A DNA stretch of 64,000 bases. Origin: Halichondria panicea (lineage: Eukaryota > Porifera > Demospongiae > Suberitida > Halichondriidae). The stretch is from NCBI RefSeq assembly GCF_963675165.1, contig NC_087378.1, positions 8,113,273 to 8,177,272 of the forward strand, written 5' to 3'. Below, piece after piece: positions 47,233 to 63,208 of the stretch. Position numbers and translations under genes: made by a program. The notes below the pieces were generated by a model. The model did not search any database, had not been told where the DNA came from, and saw only the letters and a program-made list of their open reading frames with translations. How positions within the stretch are numbered: the stretch's first letter is position 1; each line of letters starts with the position of its first letter.

Positions 47233-50200
47233 CTACAGTTCCACATCGCTGATGACAAAAGAGTCCTTCACAAGTCTGTCTTTCTCGTTATCCTCTCCGT
47301 GCAGTTGGAATGATCCAGCATCATGTTTGACTGGCTTCGAATTTTTTGCTAGGGTTCCGTACACCACTGGGGGCGAGGCCTGTAGGGGGGGGGGCAGATT
47401 ACATGAAACTTTAAGTCTGTAACTAGAGCTCTGGTGGTCCACCAAATGTATGATTTTCTGAAACTACTTATAATTTTGGAATAATTATAATGATGGGTTA
47501 TAGCTAGCCCGTTTTGTGCAAGGACAGGTTTCACTATTCTACACAGTATACAGAATGTGCATAATAAACTCACTGGAGGTGTATAGTCTGTGGGTACTGA
47601 GCTGTCATCAAAATCCAGTTTGGGCATTGAAGTTAGTTTAAAGAAGAAGCCGAGGATCTTGCGAGTGATGGGGTTGTCTGGTGGGTGAATGACGAGGGGC
47701 TTGATCCACCAGTTGAGGCCTATAGCCACCAGTAGTAGGAAGGTCCACTCTGCCAGTGTGACGAGGAGAGAGGTGTCCGTCACTTGCCACCAGTCGCCTG
47801 GGTTATTGACGATGGTCTCCACAATCCACCATATGATGAGCCCCACCCCCTCAATAGGTGCTATCAGCCTGCAGGGGACACGTAACATAATATATTAAAT
47901 CAAGACTATATCAAAGTAGCTTTATAGTGTAGCTGATTTCTTTACGGAAGGATTAAAGATAAAGGATAACTAGTACCTGTGAATATTGGTGATCGAGGAT
48001 GTAGCCTATAATGCTGTAAAAGTGTACGTGCCATTTGTATATAGGCACGCATGTAGAGAGTGTTTAGAGTTAAAAATGAACCTACATACAAACATTCAAC
48101 TCACACGACAATAATGACCCATATGATGGGCAATGGCCAGTCTCCGATGCCGTAATTGTTGTACAAGTTTCTCCTGAACTTGAGTGGTCCGTAGCGCATG
48201 ACAAGGAAGAGTAGGAACACTCCAGAGAGGATCATAGCATACGCCCACACACTGTCCTGGTTCACTAGGACCTTAGTGTCCACTGCTGAGACCACGCCCA
48301 GTGAGAACATGGCCACACCCACAAGCACTGTCGCAGGGATACGCCGAACTGGAGGACAAACAGTTGTAAAATTAACAATTTTAATATAAATTTACAGACC
48401 TCAAACACAAGCTACCAAAATGGTTGAATATTGGGAAATAACACAGGGCTATTAACAGCCTTTGCTTCGTCAAAATTGCTGCCGGATCTCGACTCTTCAC
48501 AAAACTTGTATCTAGGCATACCATTGGAAAGGTAATTCTGAGAGCTACAATTAGATTCGAAATTGGACAATCTGAACACAAATTACGGGCTCCCAGAGAT
48601 TGCACATAGACAGCTACAGTAGTTTGTAATTTGTAAATTGTTGGATGGTGCTTACTTCCAAAGTCAGTGAGTATGTGTATGGGCATCTCCATGAGGGATA
48701 TGAGGGAGCTGAGGCCGGCAAATGTGAGGCAGAGGAAGAACATGATGGCCATGAAGCGACCAGCTCCATCAAACTTGTTGAACAACAATGGCATCCTGGG
48801 GAAGGGAAGAGAGGGACAAAGTCACCTGACTACAGTGGGAAGAGGGGGACAAAGTCACCTGACTGTAGTGGGACCTCTATGTGTGTCAGACTGTCTTTAA
48901 AACGCCAAATATTATATACCCGTTGGTAACATTTTTAAGTAAGCGTTCACATCTCTCCTCACCATATAAACGTGAGACCAGTGTTTCCCTCTCCTCCGGT
49001 AAAGCGCAGAGTGTCCACAATCGCATCCTTGCTAAATCCCTCGGCCGTCTGGACAGCAAACACGGTGGAGAAGATAAGAATACCACACATGAGGCTAACA
49101 ATATTGTTGAGGAACGGAGTCATACTGCCCAGCTTGACCGCCCCCTGCTCACGCCGCATGAACGTAGCATACGTCAGGAAGGTGCCCAATCCAGCGCCTA
49201 CAATAATAGCAGTGAAGTTTAATAATTATAGTGGAAGAAAATATGTGAAGAGGATGGGAAGACATTGTTAGATATGACAATTCAAGTGGCTGGTTTTTTT
49301 TTGGGTAGTACGACAGTTTTTGTTATACCTGTGTCCCAGGCATTTTGTGAGATGGCATCCAGCCATAGTTGAGGATCACTGATGCTATCTGCAAGGAGAG
49401 ATACACTCAACCAACTAGAAGAGGTACTAGTCATGAGCTTACTCCACTCTGGAGAGAACATGTGAACAATTCCCTTGTCTGCATGGTCCAGGAAGATGGC
49501 CCAATAGAAGCAGATGACCACAATGAGTAAGAGGACAGGCACGATGACCTTGTTGACTGGCTCTATGGTGGACACTCCACGAGACACTGACAAAGCAGAC
49601 GCAAAGATGGCCAAGAAATGGCAGAGAATTGGCCAACTGGAGTCCTGAAAAATGATTGCACGTATCAGAAAATAAACCTCACAGCTAAAATATTGGGCTA
49701 CCCTTTTTAGGTCCAAACATGACAGCTAACTATAAGAAAGATTTCCACCATGCACCACTGTGCCTATGGTCCCTTGCCTGCATGTAGTTCCACACGATGT
49801 CAGAGTCTGCCTTTGTTTCAGGGAGCTCTTGAATGACGGACATGAGGAGATAGTAGGCGCACCAGCCGACCAGGACAGAATAGTAGCTCCTGTGTGTGGA
49901 GTGGACGTGTGTGTGTGTGTGTGTGTGTGGAGTGGGTGGTGTGTAGGAACACTGTAATTATTGGTAATTTGTGAACCATGTAAAATACATTATTAGTGAG
50001 GACAATGCAATGGTTGTGTGGTCAGAGTAGTGGGTCATGAGACTGATACAAACGAGACTAAAGTGAATTTATTCACCACAAGTGTAGTCATAATAATCAA
50101 ACACCCACCACCTAGTGTCACATGCCAGGCAATGAATACTCACCCATGCCCCAACATTACCAACATGCAACTTACCCCAAACAGAAGCCCACAAAGCCTT

Positions 50201-50919
50201 GAAATGCTCCCAGAAATCGATAGGAGGGTCCCAGTAACTTGTTGAACGACTCCACTGTAGACTTCTTAGTGAACCTTCCAATGCCATACTCTATGAGAAT
50301 GATAGGCATGGACCAGAGCCACAGGAAACAAAACCACACAATCAGAAACACCAGAGCACCTGAAAACAGAGAATAATATTGCAGCAACACGACTCCTTTA
50401 GTTCCTTACCTCCTCCACTGGAGTGATTGGCGACAATTCTAGGGAACCTCCAGATGTTACCTGTCCCCACTACAGAGCCCAACATGGACAGTAGCACTGC
50501 AATGGATGAGGAGAATGTCCCCTGCAGTGCCAGATATAGTACATAGCAATTTAGTTTAGTACGAAATCCCATCCTTGTGTTTATAGCATTGGAGTGATTA
50601 TTATAAGGTACCAGTCTATGCTTGTAAAAATCATATAGTTGTACAAGCTAACTACATCGATATAATTATTATAAAGCATAAATACATGCATGCACACATA
50701 ATAATATCATTGTGGATTAGATGATCAATCCACCAGCACTGCACACTTGCCACAGACCTTCTCCTCCTCTGTCTTGACTCTGAAGGCACTCCTAATCACT
50801 GGGACCTTGCTCAGACAGGGAGCCTTGAAACAGCACACTTGATACTCTGCAGCCGAGCCCTCCACTGACACCACCTTACCAGAGCCGCCCGTGCCCATCA
50901 GCGCAGACTTTTCAGACAT
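47233..50919 (-). CDS. SLC6-type sodium-coupled solute transporter
   Basis: Neurotransmitter:sodium symporter family (LeuT fold), plasma membrane. Minus-strand core exons: 50521-50410, 50359-50176, 49889-49778, 49644-49443, 49388-49329, 49197-48963, 48795-48656, 48348-48105, 47868-47574, 47379-47233, giving 576 in-frame residues with about 12 helices. TM1 carries the signature SMLGSVVGTGNIWRFPRI, TM2-3 run GALVFLIVWFCFLWLWSMPI. NKVIVPVLLLIVVICFYWA, DPQLWLDAISQNAWDTG and GAGLGTFLTYATF follow in order. The 49778 donor is GC (CAG/GCAAGG). The N-terminal exon is uncertain. The only candidate is 50919-50764 (MSEKSALMGTGGSGK, then FRVKTEEEK), which joins in phase through a weak donor AAG/GTCTGT; if unspliced it reads on to a stop as a 64-residue peptide. 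The substrate cannot be read from sequence. Confidence 0.87.
50725..50919 (-). CDS. 64-aa Cys-containing ORF or N-terminal exon of the SLC6 gene
   Basis: Encodes MSEKSALMGTGGSGKVVS, then YQVCCFKAPCLSKVPV and KVCGKCAVLVD before a stop. It may be a separate small protein, or most of it may be the missing cytoplasmic N-terminus of the downstream transporter, because the next exon has an acceptor, a TACTAAA-type branch site and a matching phase. I recognise no family. Confidence 0.4.
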   Translation of the reverse strand: MSEKSALMGTGGSGKVVSVEGSAAEYQVCCFKAPCLSKVPVIRSAFRVKTEEEKVCGKCAVLVD

Positions 50920-51237
50920 GACGACCTAGAGAGATACAGCAATAGCTAGCTACACAATCTGCAAGCAGAGTTTTGTAAACAGGACTAGTATGTAAAGATA
51001 TTCATAGCTAGCAAAACAATCAGCCCCACCCCCTTTTTCCATCATGTGTGTGGCATGTGACTTTCGATTGAACCCAAAAAAGTCTCGAAAAAAGTAGCTA
51101 TTGCATCTTGATCTTGTTCTTGACTTGCTGCTGAGGCTATAGTACTGTGTAGACCTGCTGTATTACAAGATCACCTGATCCATCATAAGAGATCCATTCA
51201 TCACAGTATACCACACACAGCTCAATAACTAGTAAAC

Positions 51238-52050
51238 ATGGTGAGTGTATCTATAATACTATAGACCCCATCATGCAGTGTTGCCAGCCCTATCCTAGTA
51301 TCACTGTGTCCCCCCTCCCTCTAGACTGCAGCTGGAGGCAAGCAGGAACACTTGTACAAGGTGCTAGTGATCGGAGACCTGGGAACGGGCAAGACAAGCA
51401 TCATTAAGCGATATGTCCACCAATTCTTCTCCCCGCACTACAGAGCCACGGTATACACTCTCTGATACTCTAAGCAGCTACTAAAATCAATACCTTACTT
51501 TGCATATTCAGATCAAAGCACGTAGATCTACGTAGCTATATACTAAATTGCTATATTCACATTGTCAATTGTTTGTTTTTTTGTTAGAGGTCATGGGCTG
51601 TGTATGTGCTGACAGTACTGTATTGTGTGGCTATTCAATAAGTGTGCGTGGTTATCTAGTACACTGTATCGTGCATTGTGTATTGTGCAGGGTATGCTTT
51701 CTATTCACTCATCAAAGTGTGTGTTTAATGATCTGGAACGTGATCCCTACAGATTGGTGTGGATTTCGCACTCAAAGTACTGAACTGGGACAACAATACG
51801 ACCATCAGACTACAGCTATGGGACATTGCAGGTTCGCCCCTTCTTGGTGTGTGGATGATACTTTCATCACAATAGTTGTCAAGGGTACCCCATCACATGA
51901 TTACGCCCTTATGAGGGGCTATGAATTTGATTAGTTAACTGCTTATCTGGCTGGCAACAGTAAGGACTGCATTGTTTGTATAACCTGAGAGAATGTAAAC
52001 TTCACCTTTAGGTCACAATGAAGACACTTGACTCACACCCCACACACACA

Positions 52051-52113
<63 letters not shown>

Positions 52114-53152
52114 GCAAGAACGGTTTGGCAACATGACCAGAGTAAGTCACTCTTTCTTTCAATGTGTATGTCCCTAATCAATACATTTATTGGAAATAGT
52201 AGAAGTATTTGAACATTGATTATATGTATGTACAATAACTATTTCCCAAGGAATAAGTTTCAACAATTACTAGCCTCCAACAAGACATACCCATCGTGTC
52301 CCTGCAGGTCTACTACAAGGAGGCAGTGGGTGCCTTTGTGGTGTTTGATGTGACTCGACTCTCCACCTTTGAGGCAGTGCAGACATGGAAGGCAGATCTG
52401 GACAGTAAAGTGCTGTTACCCAATGGGAAGCCCATCCCTGCAGTCCTACTAGCTAACAAGGTTAGTTGATGGACTGGGTAATAATTATAAGGTTTCAATT
52501 TTTAATGGCTGGCAAGCTCTAACCTCGAAGTTAGCTAGTGAAGGAGCTCATTCTATACCATGGTATCTTCGAAAACAGTGGCTTTTGAGTCCATTGCAAC
52601 TTTGATCATAATTTTGTGTTAGATCTTCTTACCTCACTCATCCATGGAGTTGTGTTTGTGTTAGAGATTGCTTGTATGCCACTTGTGTTATGGAACACTA
52701 GTGGATCATGTTACACTCTCCTTACAGTGTGATCTTGCCAGTGAGGGTTTCCTAGGCAACGTGAACCAGCTGGAAGAATACTGCAGAGACAAGAACTTCC
52801 ACGCCTGGTTTGAAACGTCAGCAAAGGAGAACATTGGCATCGATGAGGCCGCACGCAGTTTAGTGGGAAAGGTACTGACCTCTGTGTTGTACTTCTCTGT
52901 GTGTGTGTGTGCTCAGAGCTTGGTGCTTCTTATGTAGCCCTTTAGTATTAATTCCTGTCTGTAAGTACCAACTGTTTGTAGTGTAGTGTGCATTTAGTGT
53001 ATACTTCCTGGACATTATAGTGTGTAATGTTTGTCTTTCCCCCTCTCCAGATTCTGGAGAATGATGAGAACATAGACCACGCACAGTCAGAGTCTGATGG
53101 CTTTACTCTGGACACTGAAGCACCAAAAACCAAAAAGGGAGGGTGCTGTTAG
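51238..53152 (+). CDS. RAB32: Rab32/Rab38-type small GTPase
   Basis: Rab GTPase of the Rab32/38 group, which act on lysosome-related organelles and mitochondria-associated membranes. Exons: 51238-51240 (the ATG only), 51325-51450, 51753-51831, 52113-52141, 52308-52460, 52728-52871, 53051-53152; 636 nt, 211 aa. Motifs: P-loop GDLGTGKTS, switch [15 protein letters not shown], the group-specific switch II WDIAGQERFGNMTRVYYKEA (Ile in place of the usual Thr), LANKCDL, ETSAKEN and a C-terminal GGCC prenylation motif. The first intron follows the start codon directly. It could equally be called RAB38, since vertebrates split the two later. The divergent transporter starts 318 bp away. Confidence 0.93.
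52036..52112. repeat. CA microsatellite at a Rab32/38 splice acceptor
   Basis: About 38 CA units run directly into the ACACAG acceptor of the 29 bp exon 4. Confidence 0.9.
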
Positions 53153-53684
53153 CTAGTGTGTGTGTGTGTCATGCCCTCAGTCCTCAGTCTGTTAGTGACT
53201 TGCTGTTAGATGCTGTAGAGTAGCGAGTGTGTTACAATCGTGTTGTATATGTACTATGTATTTTTCTATGTTTTGAGTGCACTAAAAATTAATTAATATC
53301 CCACACGCTAAAAAAGTTTGTTGTTCTATTGGAATAAGAATGGTGAATTTGCACAAAATAATGGCTGCCCATGCGCACTTACAAAGCCAGCCCCTCCCCT
53401 CTTTGCAAGCAGCAGCGCCGCTTAGATAGCAAGCTAGCTATAGAGTACTGTAGCTATAAAGAGCCGGCCATGCATAGAGTTCCCAGCTCTTGTGCATGAT
53501 CTACCTGGACGTACCTATGCTCTGGGGCAAGACGCTATGGACGGCCAATCGAATGATAGAGGACTGTGTCCAATAGCAACGTGTACTGTACCCAAAATTT
53601 CATTCCAGTCAGTTTTCACTGCAAGTTGAAGTACTCTCTTCAGTTCAATTGTCTTTTCACTGGGATTTTCCTGTTTCATTGATC

Positions 53685-54737
53685 ATGCATCGACTCATGG
53701 CTTCAAGACCTCCCACAGGGCTCAACCGATCACTGCATTACAACCCCCACGACGATCTATATCAGCAGGGTGTCCACCTCAAGAACTTCATTGTGAGTTT
53801 AATTTTGCACTAGCTAAAAGATGCAAGCTATAGTGTGCATGGCTTTACAAAATAGTTAATAATCATTCTACTTTTGTTTGAAGGGATTAATGTTAGCTAA
53901 ATAAATTTTTTCTTCTTCTCACAGCCAAGTTCTTCTGTTGAGTGTCATGTCTCCCGCTGTGGCTCTCAACCTTGGAGTAACTTCATCTCTCCTCATGCCA
54001 AGTGTGGGATTGCTCAAGTGATGAGTTTTGGACAGAGAACCTCTCATCCTCTCTTCTCTGCTATTAACCCTGGCACCATCATCACCTCAACCTTCACCTT
54101 CAAGCACTGCCAATGGGCCTGGGAGACCTGTGTCGATCCTCTCATGGACTCCTCTGTTGATCCACCTTCCTATCAGTTCAGCTACACTCTCCTCAACACC
54201 AGCTGGGCCCGGGAAAGTTCCGTGGACCTTATCAAGTACTCCAATACCAAACCGCTGCTCTCTTCCATGAGAAAGGACAATCTCAAGAGCGTCCCAACTG
54301 CTTGCTCCAGTACCCAAGTGGACATCCCTGAAATTGAGAGCGAACCTATTCCCAGCATTGCTACTTGTTCAACCGAGAAAAATGCATCTGTTCCATCCAT
54401 TGAGAAAAAGTGGTCTAAGGATGCCATCACTAAGGACATTTCTGAGTGTGCCACTCATTCTAAGAATGAACCTGCCAATGGCAAAGAGGAGCCCAGGAGG
54501 AACAAGCCGTGCCAATCCAAGAAGCTGAGTGGCTACCAAAAGAGGAAGAAGAATAAGGCCAAGGCTGACGCCACCTCAAAGCAGGCAAAGGAGGGCCAGA
54601 AGTCCCCCACAACATTGGAGAAGAGGATCAAGCTGATACTGGGTGTGGTAAGGAGTGGATCTCGTACTGGCAAGGTCCCACCTCCTCTCAGGGCGGGAAG
54701 GAAGGGAGACAACACTAATAAGAACGTTTTCGTCTGA
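53685..54737 (+). CDS. Orphan basic protein with Lys-rich C-terminus
   Basis: Two exons, 53685-53792 and 53925-54737, 306 aa, unrecognised. The N-terminal half is Cys/His/Trp-containing and likely folded (SVECHVSRCGSQPWSNFISP, FKHCQWAWETCVDPLMD). The middle is Ser/Glu-rich and probably disordered. The C-terminal 90 residues are strongly basic with NLS-like clusters (GYQKRKKNKAKADATSK, KRIKLILGVVRSGSR). A nuclear or nucleolar protein is a reasonable guess. The 813 nt open exon, clean splice (ATT/GTGAGT, CTCACAG) and codon composition support real coding. It sits between Rab32/38 and UTP11 on the same strand. Confidence 0.72.
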
Positions 54738-54976
54738 TTAGCTATAAACAGATGGACTAATTATGTGCATTTTTCAATTTGTTTCAATTCATTTCATGTG
54801 ATGTTTTTATCTTACAATATTATATACAAATCTACTAATATTTTTTACAGTCCCCAATTATAGCTTTGAGCCCCGCCCCTCTTTTCCAGAAACACGTGGA
54901 GCTAGCTGGTGAAGAAAGTGATCATAAAGTTAAAAATATCTTCTGTAAAACTATACTCTATTAGACTAAAGCCAAG

Positions 54977-56148
54977 ATGTCGAAATGGATGAAAGCGAAG
55001 AAATCCATGAGAAAGGCTTACAAGGAGAGAGGTCAGGTGAGTGAAACAAACACTCAAACAGCTACAGCTCATTTAATGTATCTTTATCGTAGTTGACTGA
55101 GCGTAGCCACCTTGGACTGCTAGAGAAACACAAGGACTATGTTCTGAGGGCGAGGGACTATCACAGGAAGCAGGCCAGGCTTAAGATCATGCACGAGAAG
55201 GTGTGTGGTCATTCACAATAACTTACAACTACAACTCTACGATAATTTAGTCTGTCGCCACAAGATATACTAACTGTTACCCGTTCCCCGGTCCCCACAT
55301 TTATACAGGCAAGAAATCGAAATCCCGATGAATTCTACTACAAAATGGTCAACACTCAACTCAAGGTCTGTTTGTACCCCTCAACTCAACAAAACTCTAA
55401 CCCCCCCTCCACCACCCCCCCCCCCCCCCACAGAATGGACGACATATCGTCTCTCAGCCTGAGGAGAACTACACACAAGAAGAACTTGCTCTCATGAAAA
55501 CACAGGACGTCAAATATCTGGACATGAAGTTGAGCATGGAAGCTAAAGTGAGAATAATAATTATTGGGCACACAAATTAACATTTTATTTGGTGTGTAGA
55601 AGATTGAGAGGTTGAAGAGCAGTCTTCACTTGCCAAAAGATGGGCCAGGGCCTTCCAACAGTCACACAATATTTGTTGACTCTCTCGACGAAGGTATGAA
55701 GAGCCTGCTATCTTTGAAATTACTATTATGTGTTTTCCAGTCAGTATTGTCACTAGGTTACACTATGCTCATACGCACAGTTTCTAAATTTGACACTGCA
55801 AAGCATTTCAACACTACTCCCAAGATGGCCTCCCGTGCGTACAACAGACTTACCACTGAGCAGTTGTCGAAAGGTGATGGGATAGAGTCAAAGATCAGCA
55901 CTGTAAACCATGAGAGTGCCTCCCAGTACAAGGAGCTGAAGAGTAGAATACAGAGACACAAACAACTGAAGGTTGTCACACAAAAGATGAAGACTAAGAA
56001 AGATTTAACGGTAAGAATCAAGTGTGTGTTTGTGGCCATCATGTATGACTGCGTTTCCTCTGTGCAGGGTAAAGGTCATCGAATCAAGATGCCAGCTGAT
56101 GGAGTTAACCCACCAACGTACAGATGGAAGAAAGAGAGACAAAAGTAG
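54977..56148 (+). CDS. UTP11: U3 snoRNA-associated protein 11 (SSU processome)
   Basis: Nucleolar component of the small-subunit processome needed for 18S rRNA maturation. Exons: 54977-55036, 55093-55200, 55309-55365, 55434-55547, 55600-55693, 55781-56010, 56068-56148; 744 nt, 247 aa (human 253). Family blocks: [63 protein letters not shown], and a basic C-terminus (YRWKKERQK). The N-terminus is basic ([20 protein letters not shown]). The 3' flank to 56429 is AT-rich and tail-to-tail with RPS4. Confidence 0.95.
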
Positions 56149-56429
56149 CTAGTAACATGTTCCCATGAAATATCTATCAATTTTTGCAATTAAATTTTAA
56201 TTAAAATTTGTGCGCTATAATTAAACAATTTTGACGGTTTTGATTAATTTAACTTTTGTTTATCTCATCTTGAAACATTGCCAGCACACTTTTATATTAT
56301 TGTCCATTTAAAATTGTTCACATCAATGGTGTTCATTTTGTTAACAAATTAGTCTTGAAAAATTGACCACATACAAGATTTCACAATTGCCATAATAAAC
56401 ATCAATAAAGTCAGTTTCTAGCTAGCCAC

Positions 56430-57746
56430 TCAAGCTGCCTTAGCATCCATCCTTCTGTCTCTCTCCTCTGCAATGGTGAGTCTGACTCCCTTCTGCTTGG
56501 GCAGGGACACCATCGCCTTGTTGCTCTTCCCAATCACAAACACATTGCCCATTCTCGTGGCAAAAGTGTGCCCAGCTGCATCTTTGACGTGGATGATATC
56601 GAAGGAGCCGTGATGTCGCTCCCGATTCGTGATGAGTCCCACTCGACCCAAATTCCTTCCCCCGGTCACCATGACGAGGTTTCCAATATCGAACTTGATG
56701 TATTCTGTGATCTTTCCCGTGCTGAGATCGATGCGTACAGTGTCGTGGACATTTATGGAGGGGTCAGGATAGCGAATGGTTCTCCCGTCGTGGGTCACAC
56801 AGAAGGGAATACCTTTCCTGCCCAGTTGAATACGTCGTACCTTTGCAAGCTTGTACTGCAAGAGGAACACGGTTCTAAATATCATCAGCACTACGATTAT
56901 ACAGTTAGAACGCTTAAATGCAGGCAACAAACCTAACAGTAATTAGCATGAAAATGTGCTCAGAAGATATGAGGTTGAGATCATGGCTCCACTATGGAGC
57001 TCAGTGATTAAGCCTTAGTTATTCATCATAGCACACACAGATACAGACACAGCTGGTGCTAACGTACCGATGATTCCTCAGGGCTGATACGATGGACGGT
57101 GAAGCGTCCCTTGACATCAAACAACAGTCGAAAGTGCTCACCGGTCTTGTCAATGGAGATCACATCTGTAGAGAAAATGTGAGAAAGAGTAGTAAAATTG
57201 CAAAATTGTATTTTAAGAGCAACAACAGCAAAAAGAGACAGATAAGTAAAACTCACCCATGAAGCCGGCTGGGAAGTTGGGGTCAGTGCGGACCTTTGCG
57301 TCCACCTTGATGAGCCTTTGCTTGACTATCCTCTTGACCTCGTCTCCAGTCAGGGCATACTTGAGTCTGTTCCTAAGGAACACCACCAGTGGAATACATT
57401 CTCTCAGCTTGTGGGGGCCAGGGGAGGGTCGGGGGGCCTGACGAAGTGGAGCGTGTGTGGGGGTGAGATAAAGGGTTGTAAAAGTGTAGTATAGTTTGTA
57501 GCTACGACTAAGAGTAATACCTAATGGTATACACATGTACGTAGAGACACTTACAAATTTTCCCGAGAACTTGTCAAGCATCCAATGGTTTGGGGCATTT
57601 AGCCGCTTGAGATGTTTCTTTGGACCTCTCGGCTGGAAAAATAGAGAGTAGAAACATCATACCACTGAATAGAGGGTGATTAAATCATAGATGCATGCAT
57701 AACAAAGCAGATATAAAGAGCACGTTGGACACCATTAACTCACCAT
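56430..57746 (-). CDS. RPS4: 40S ribosomal protein S4 (eS4)
   Basis: Small-subunit ribosomal protein. Minus-strand exons: 57746-57744 (ATG only), 57632-57555, 57437-57257, 57165-57068, 56855-56430; 786 nt, 261 aa (human RPS4X 263). Motifs: [112 protein letters not shown]. The start codon alone forms exon 1, the arrangement also known for mammalian RPS4. Residue 2 is Pro where most species have Ala. It shares a 66 bp divergent promoter with METTL1. Confidence 0.97.
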
Positions 57747-58628
<882 letters not shown>

Positions 58629-58834
58629 TAACTATGCTCATGTATAATTTTTTTTAATTCTCTTGTGCTAATTTAGATGACCAGTAAATTATTGTGATCA
58701 CTTGTACATGTAATATAATTATAATCAATTAATTTATGCTGACAACAATACAGTTAAATGTAACATGAATATGAACGATTTTATGATGGCAATTCAACAA
58801 GATAATGTAATAACAGTATAATTATATAACTAGT

Positions 58835-59539
58835 TCAGTCACTCTTCTCCTCGTTATTGTTCTTTCTATGTTTCTTCATTTCCTCCCTCATTTCTTTGGG
58901 GAGGTGTTTCCAATACTCACGTGGAAAGTGCTTGGAAAATTCTCTGTTAAAATTCTCTGAGAACTCCTTATTGACAACATCCGACACCTTGTTTCTGTTC
59001 CTATGATCAGAGAAATGGATCACGCCCCAAACTGTACTCCCAGCCAAAAATGGGTAGAGAACTCGTCGAAAAACAGATTTATTCCGGGCCATGGCCAGTC
59101 CGAGCAGAGTAGCAGTACCCACTGCCCCAGCTTGCATCACACGGACAGGGTTCTTCACACCAAGGGTCACCAGCTGGTCTGCAAGAAGAGAGACTCTGTT
59201 AAGTTTTCTGCTAAATCAATAGCACATAGTTACCTTGAGCTTTGTGTCGGACACTGGAGACTGAAGTTCGGACTGTCTCACTCATTCTAGACCATCCCAG
59301 ACAGATAGCCTTCCTGGCAGTAGATACGTAACCTTGCAGTGGACGCTTTACTACTTCATACGTCACATCAGGCCGCTTGGGGGAGATGTACAGGTTCAAC
59401 TGAGGGGTACGTGTGTGTGTGTATGGTGTGGGTGGGGTTAACACTGTCAGAGTGTCTTCCAAAGAGAAATCAAAAATAGTAGCTTGTGTTCTAAAGGATC
59501 TACCTGCTTTCTTTCTGATACAGGGCTATCTTTGGACAT
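58835..59539 (-). CDS. MICOS complex subunit, MIC26/MIC27-like
   Basis: Apolipoprotein-O-like inner mitochondrial membrane protein that helps shape cristae. Minus-strand exons 59539-59504, 59399-59234, 59178-58835; 546 nt, 181 aa. The short N-terminus leads to QLNLYISPKRPDVTYEVV, a linker, then a conserved Gly-rich pair of hydrophobic segments (VMQAGAVGTATLLGLAMARN, RRVLYPFLAGSTVWGVIHFS) matching APOO/APOOL order. A charged C-terminus (KEMREEMKKHRKNNNEEK) follows. MIC26 and MIC27 cannot be separated here. The start codon lies 342 bp from that of STK3/4 on the other strand. Confidence 0.82.
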
Positions 59540-59607
59540 TCTTTGCTCGTGTTTTCTTGTGCTTAGCGCTTGGCCAATTGGGATAATAACAAGGTTCTGG
59601 CACCTAA

Positions 59608-59715
59608 CTCGCGGCTAATATTCAAAGTACTAGAAGTTTTGACCTCTGCCCTCCTTCAAAAGTTATTTAAGTTCAAAGTTCAATTTTCTGTCCTATCCGC
59701 GGCTAATATTCAATG
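59608..59715. repeat. Duplicated CGCGGCTAATATTCAA motif in a divergent promoter
   Basis: CGCGGCTAATATTCAA occurs at about 59611 and again at about 59698, between MIC26/27 and STK3/4. It contains an inverted AATATT core. It may be a shared regulatory element or a local duplication. Confidence 0.5.
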
Positions 59716-59881
59716 CAGGACCATTTGATCATGTTCGACCCTTTACCAGAGTTTCACAAGGTCACAGTTCATTTGCACACCACGTGCACCTGAAATGACT
59801 TCATTGTCAACAAACATTAATTTTCACTGTAGCTAGCTAGCTGTATAAATTGTCTGGGCCGTGTTTGAGCTTAAAGGCAAG

Positions 59882-63208
<3,327 letters not shown>

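Noticed and set aside
48420-48620. Possible further foldback repeat in an SLC6 intron, and a similar stretch at 61915-62035
   Set aside because: They resemble the repeat families in composition (ATACCATTGGAAAGG, CTAAAAGCTTT) but lack matching ends, so I could not confirm membership.
54087-54715. Antisense frames opposite the orphan protein
   Set aside because: They are shadows of a long, spliced plus-strand frame, without splice sites of their own.
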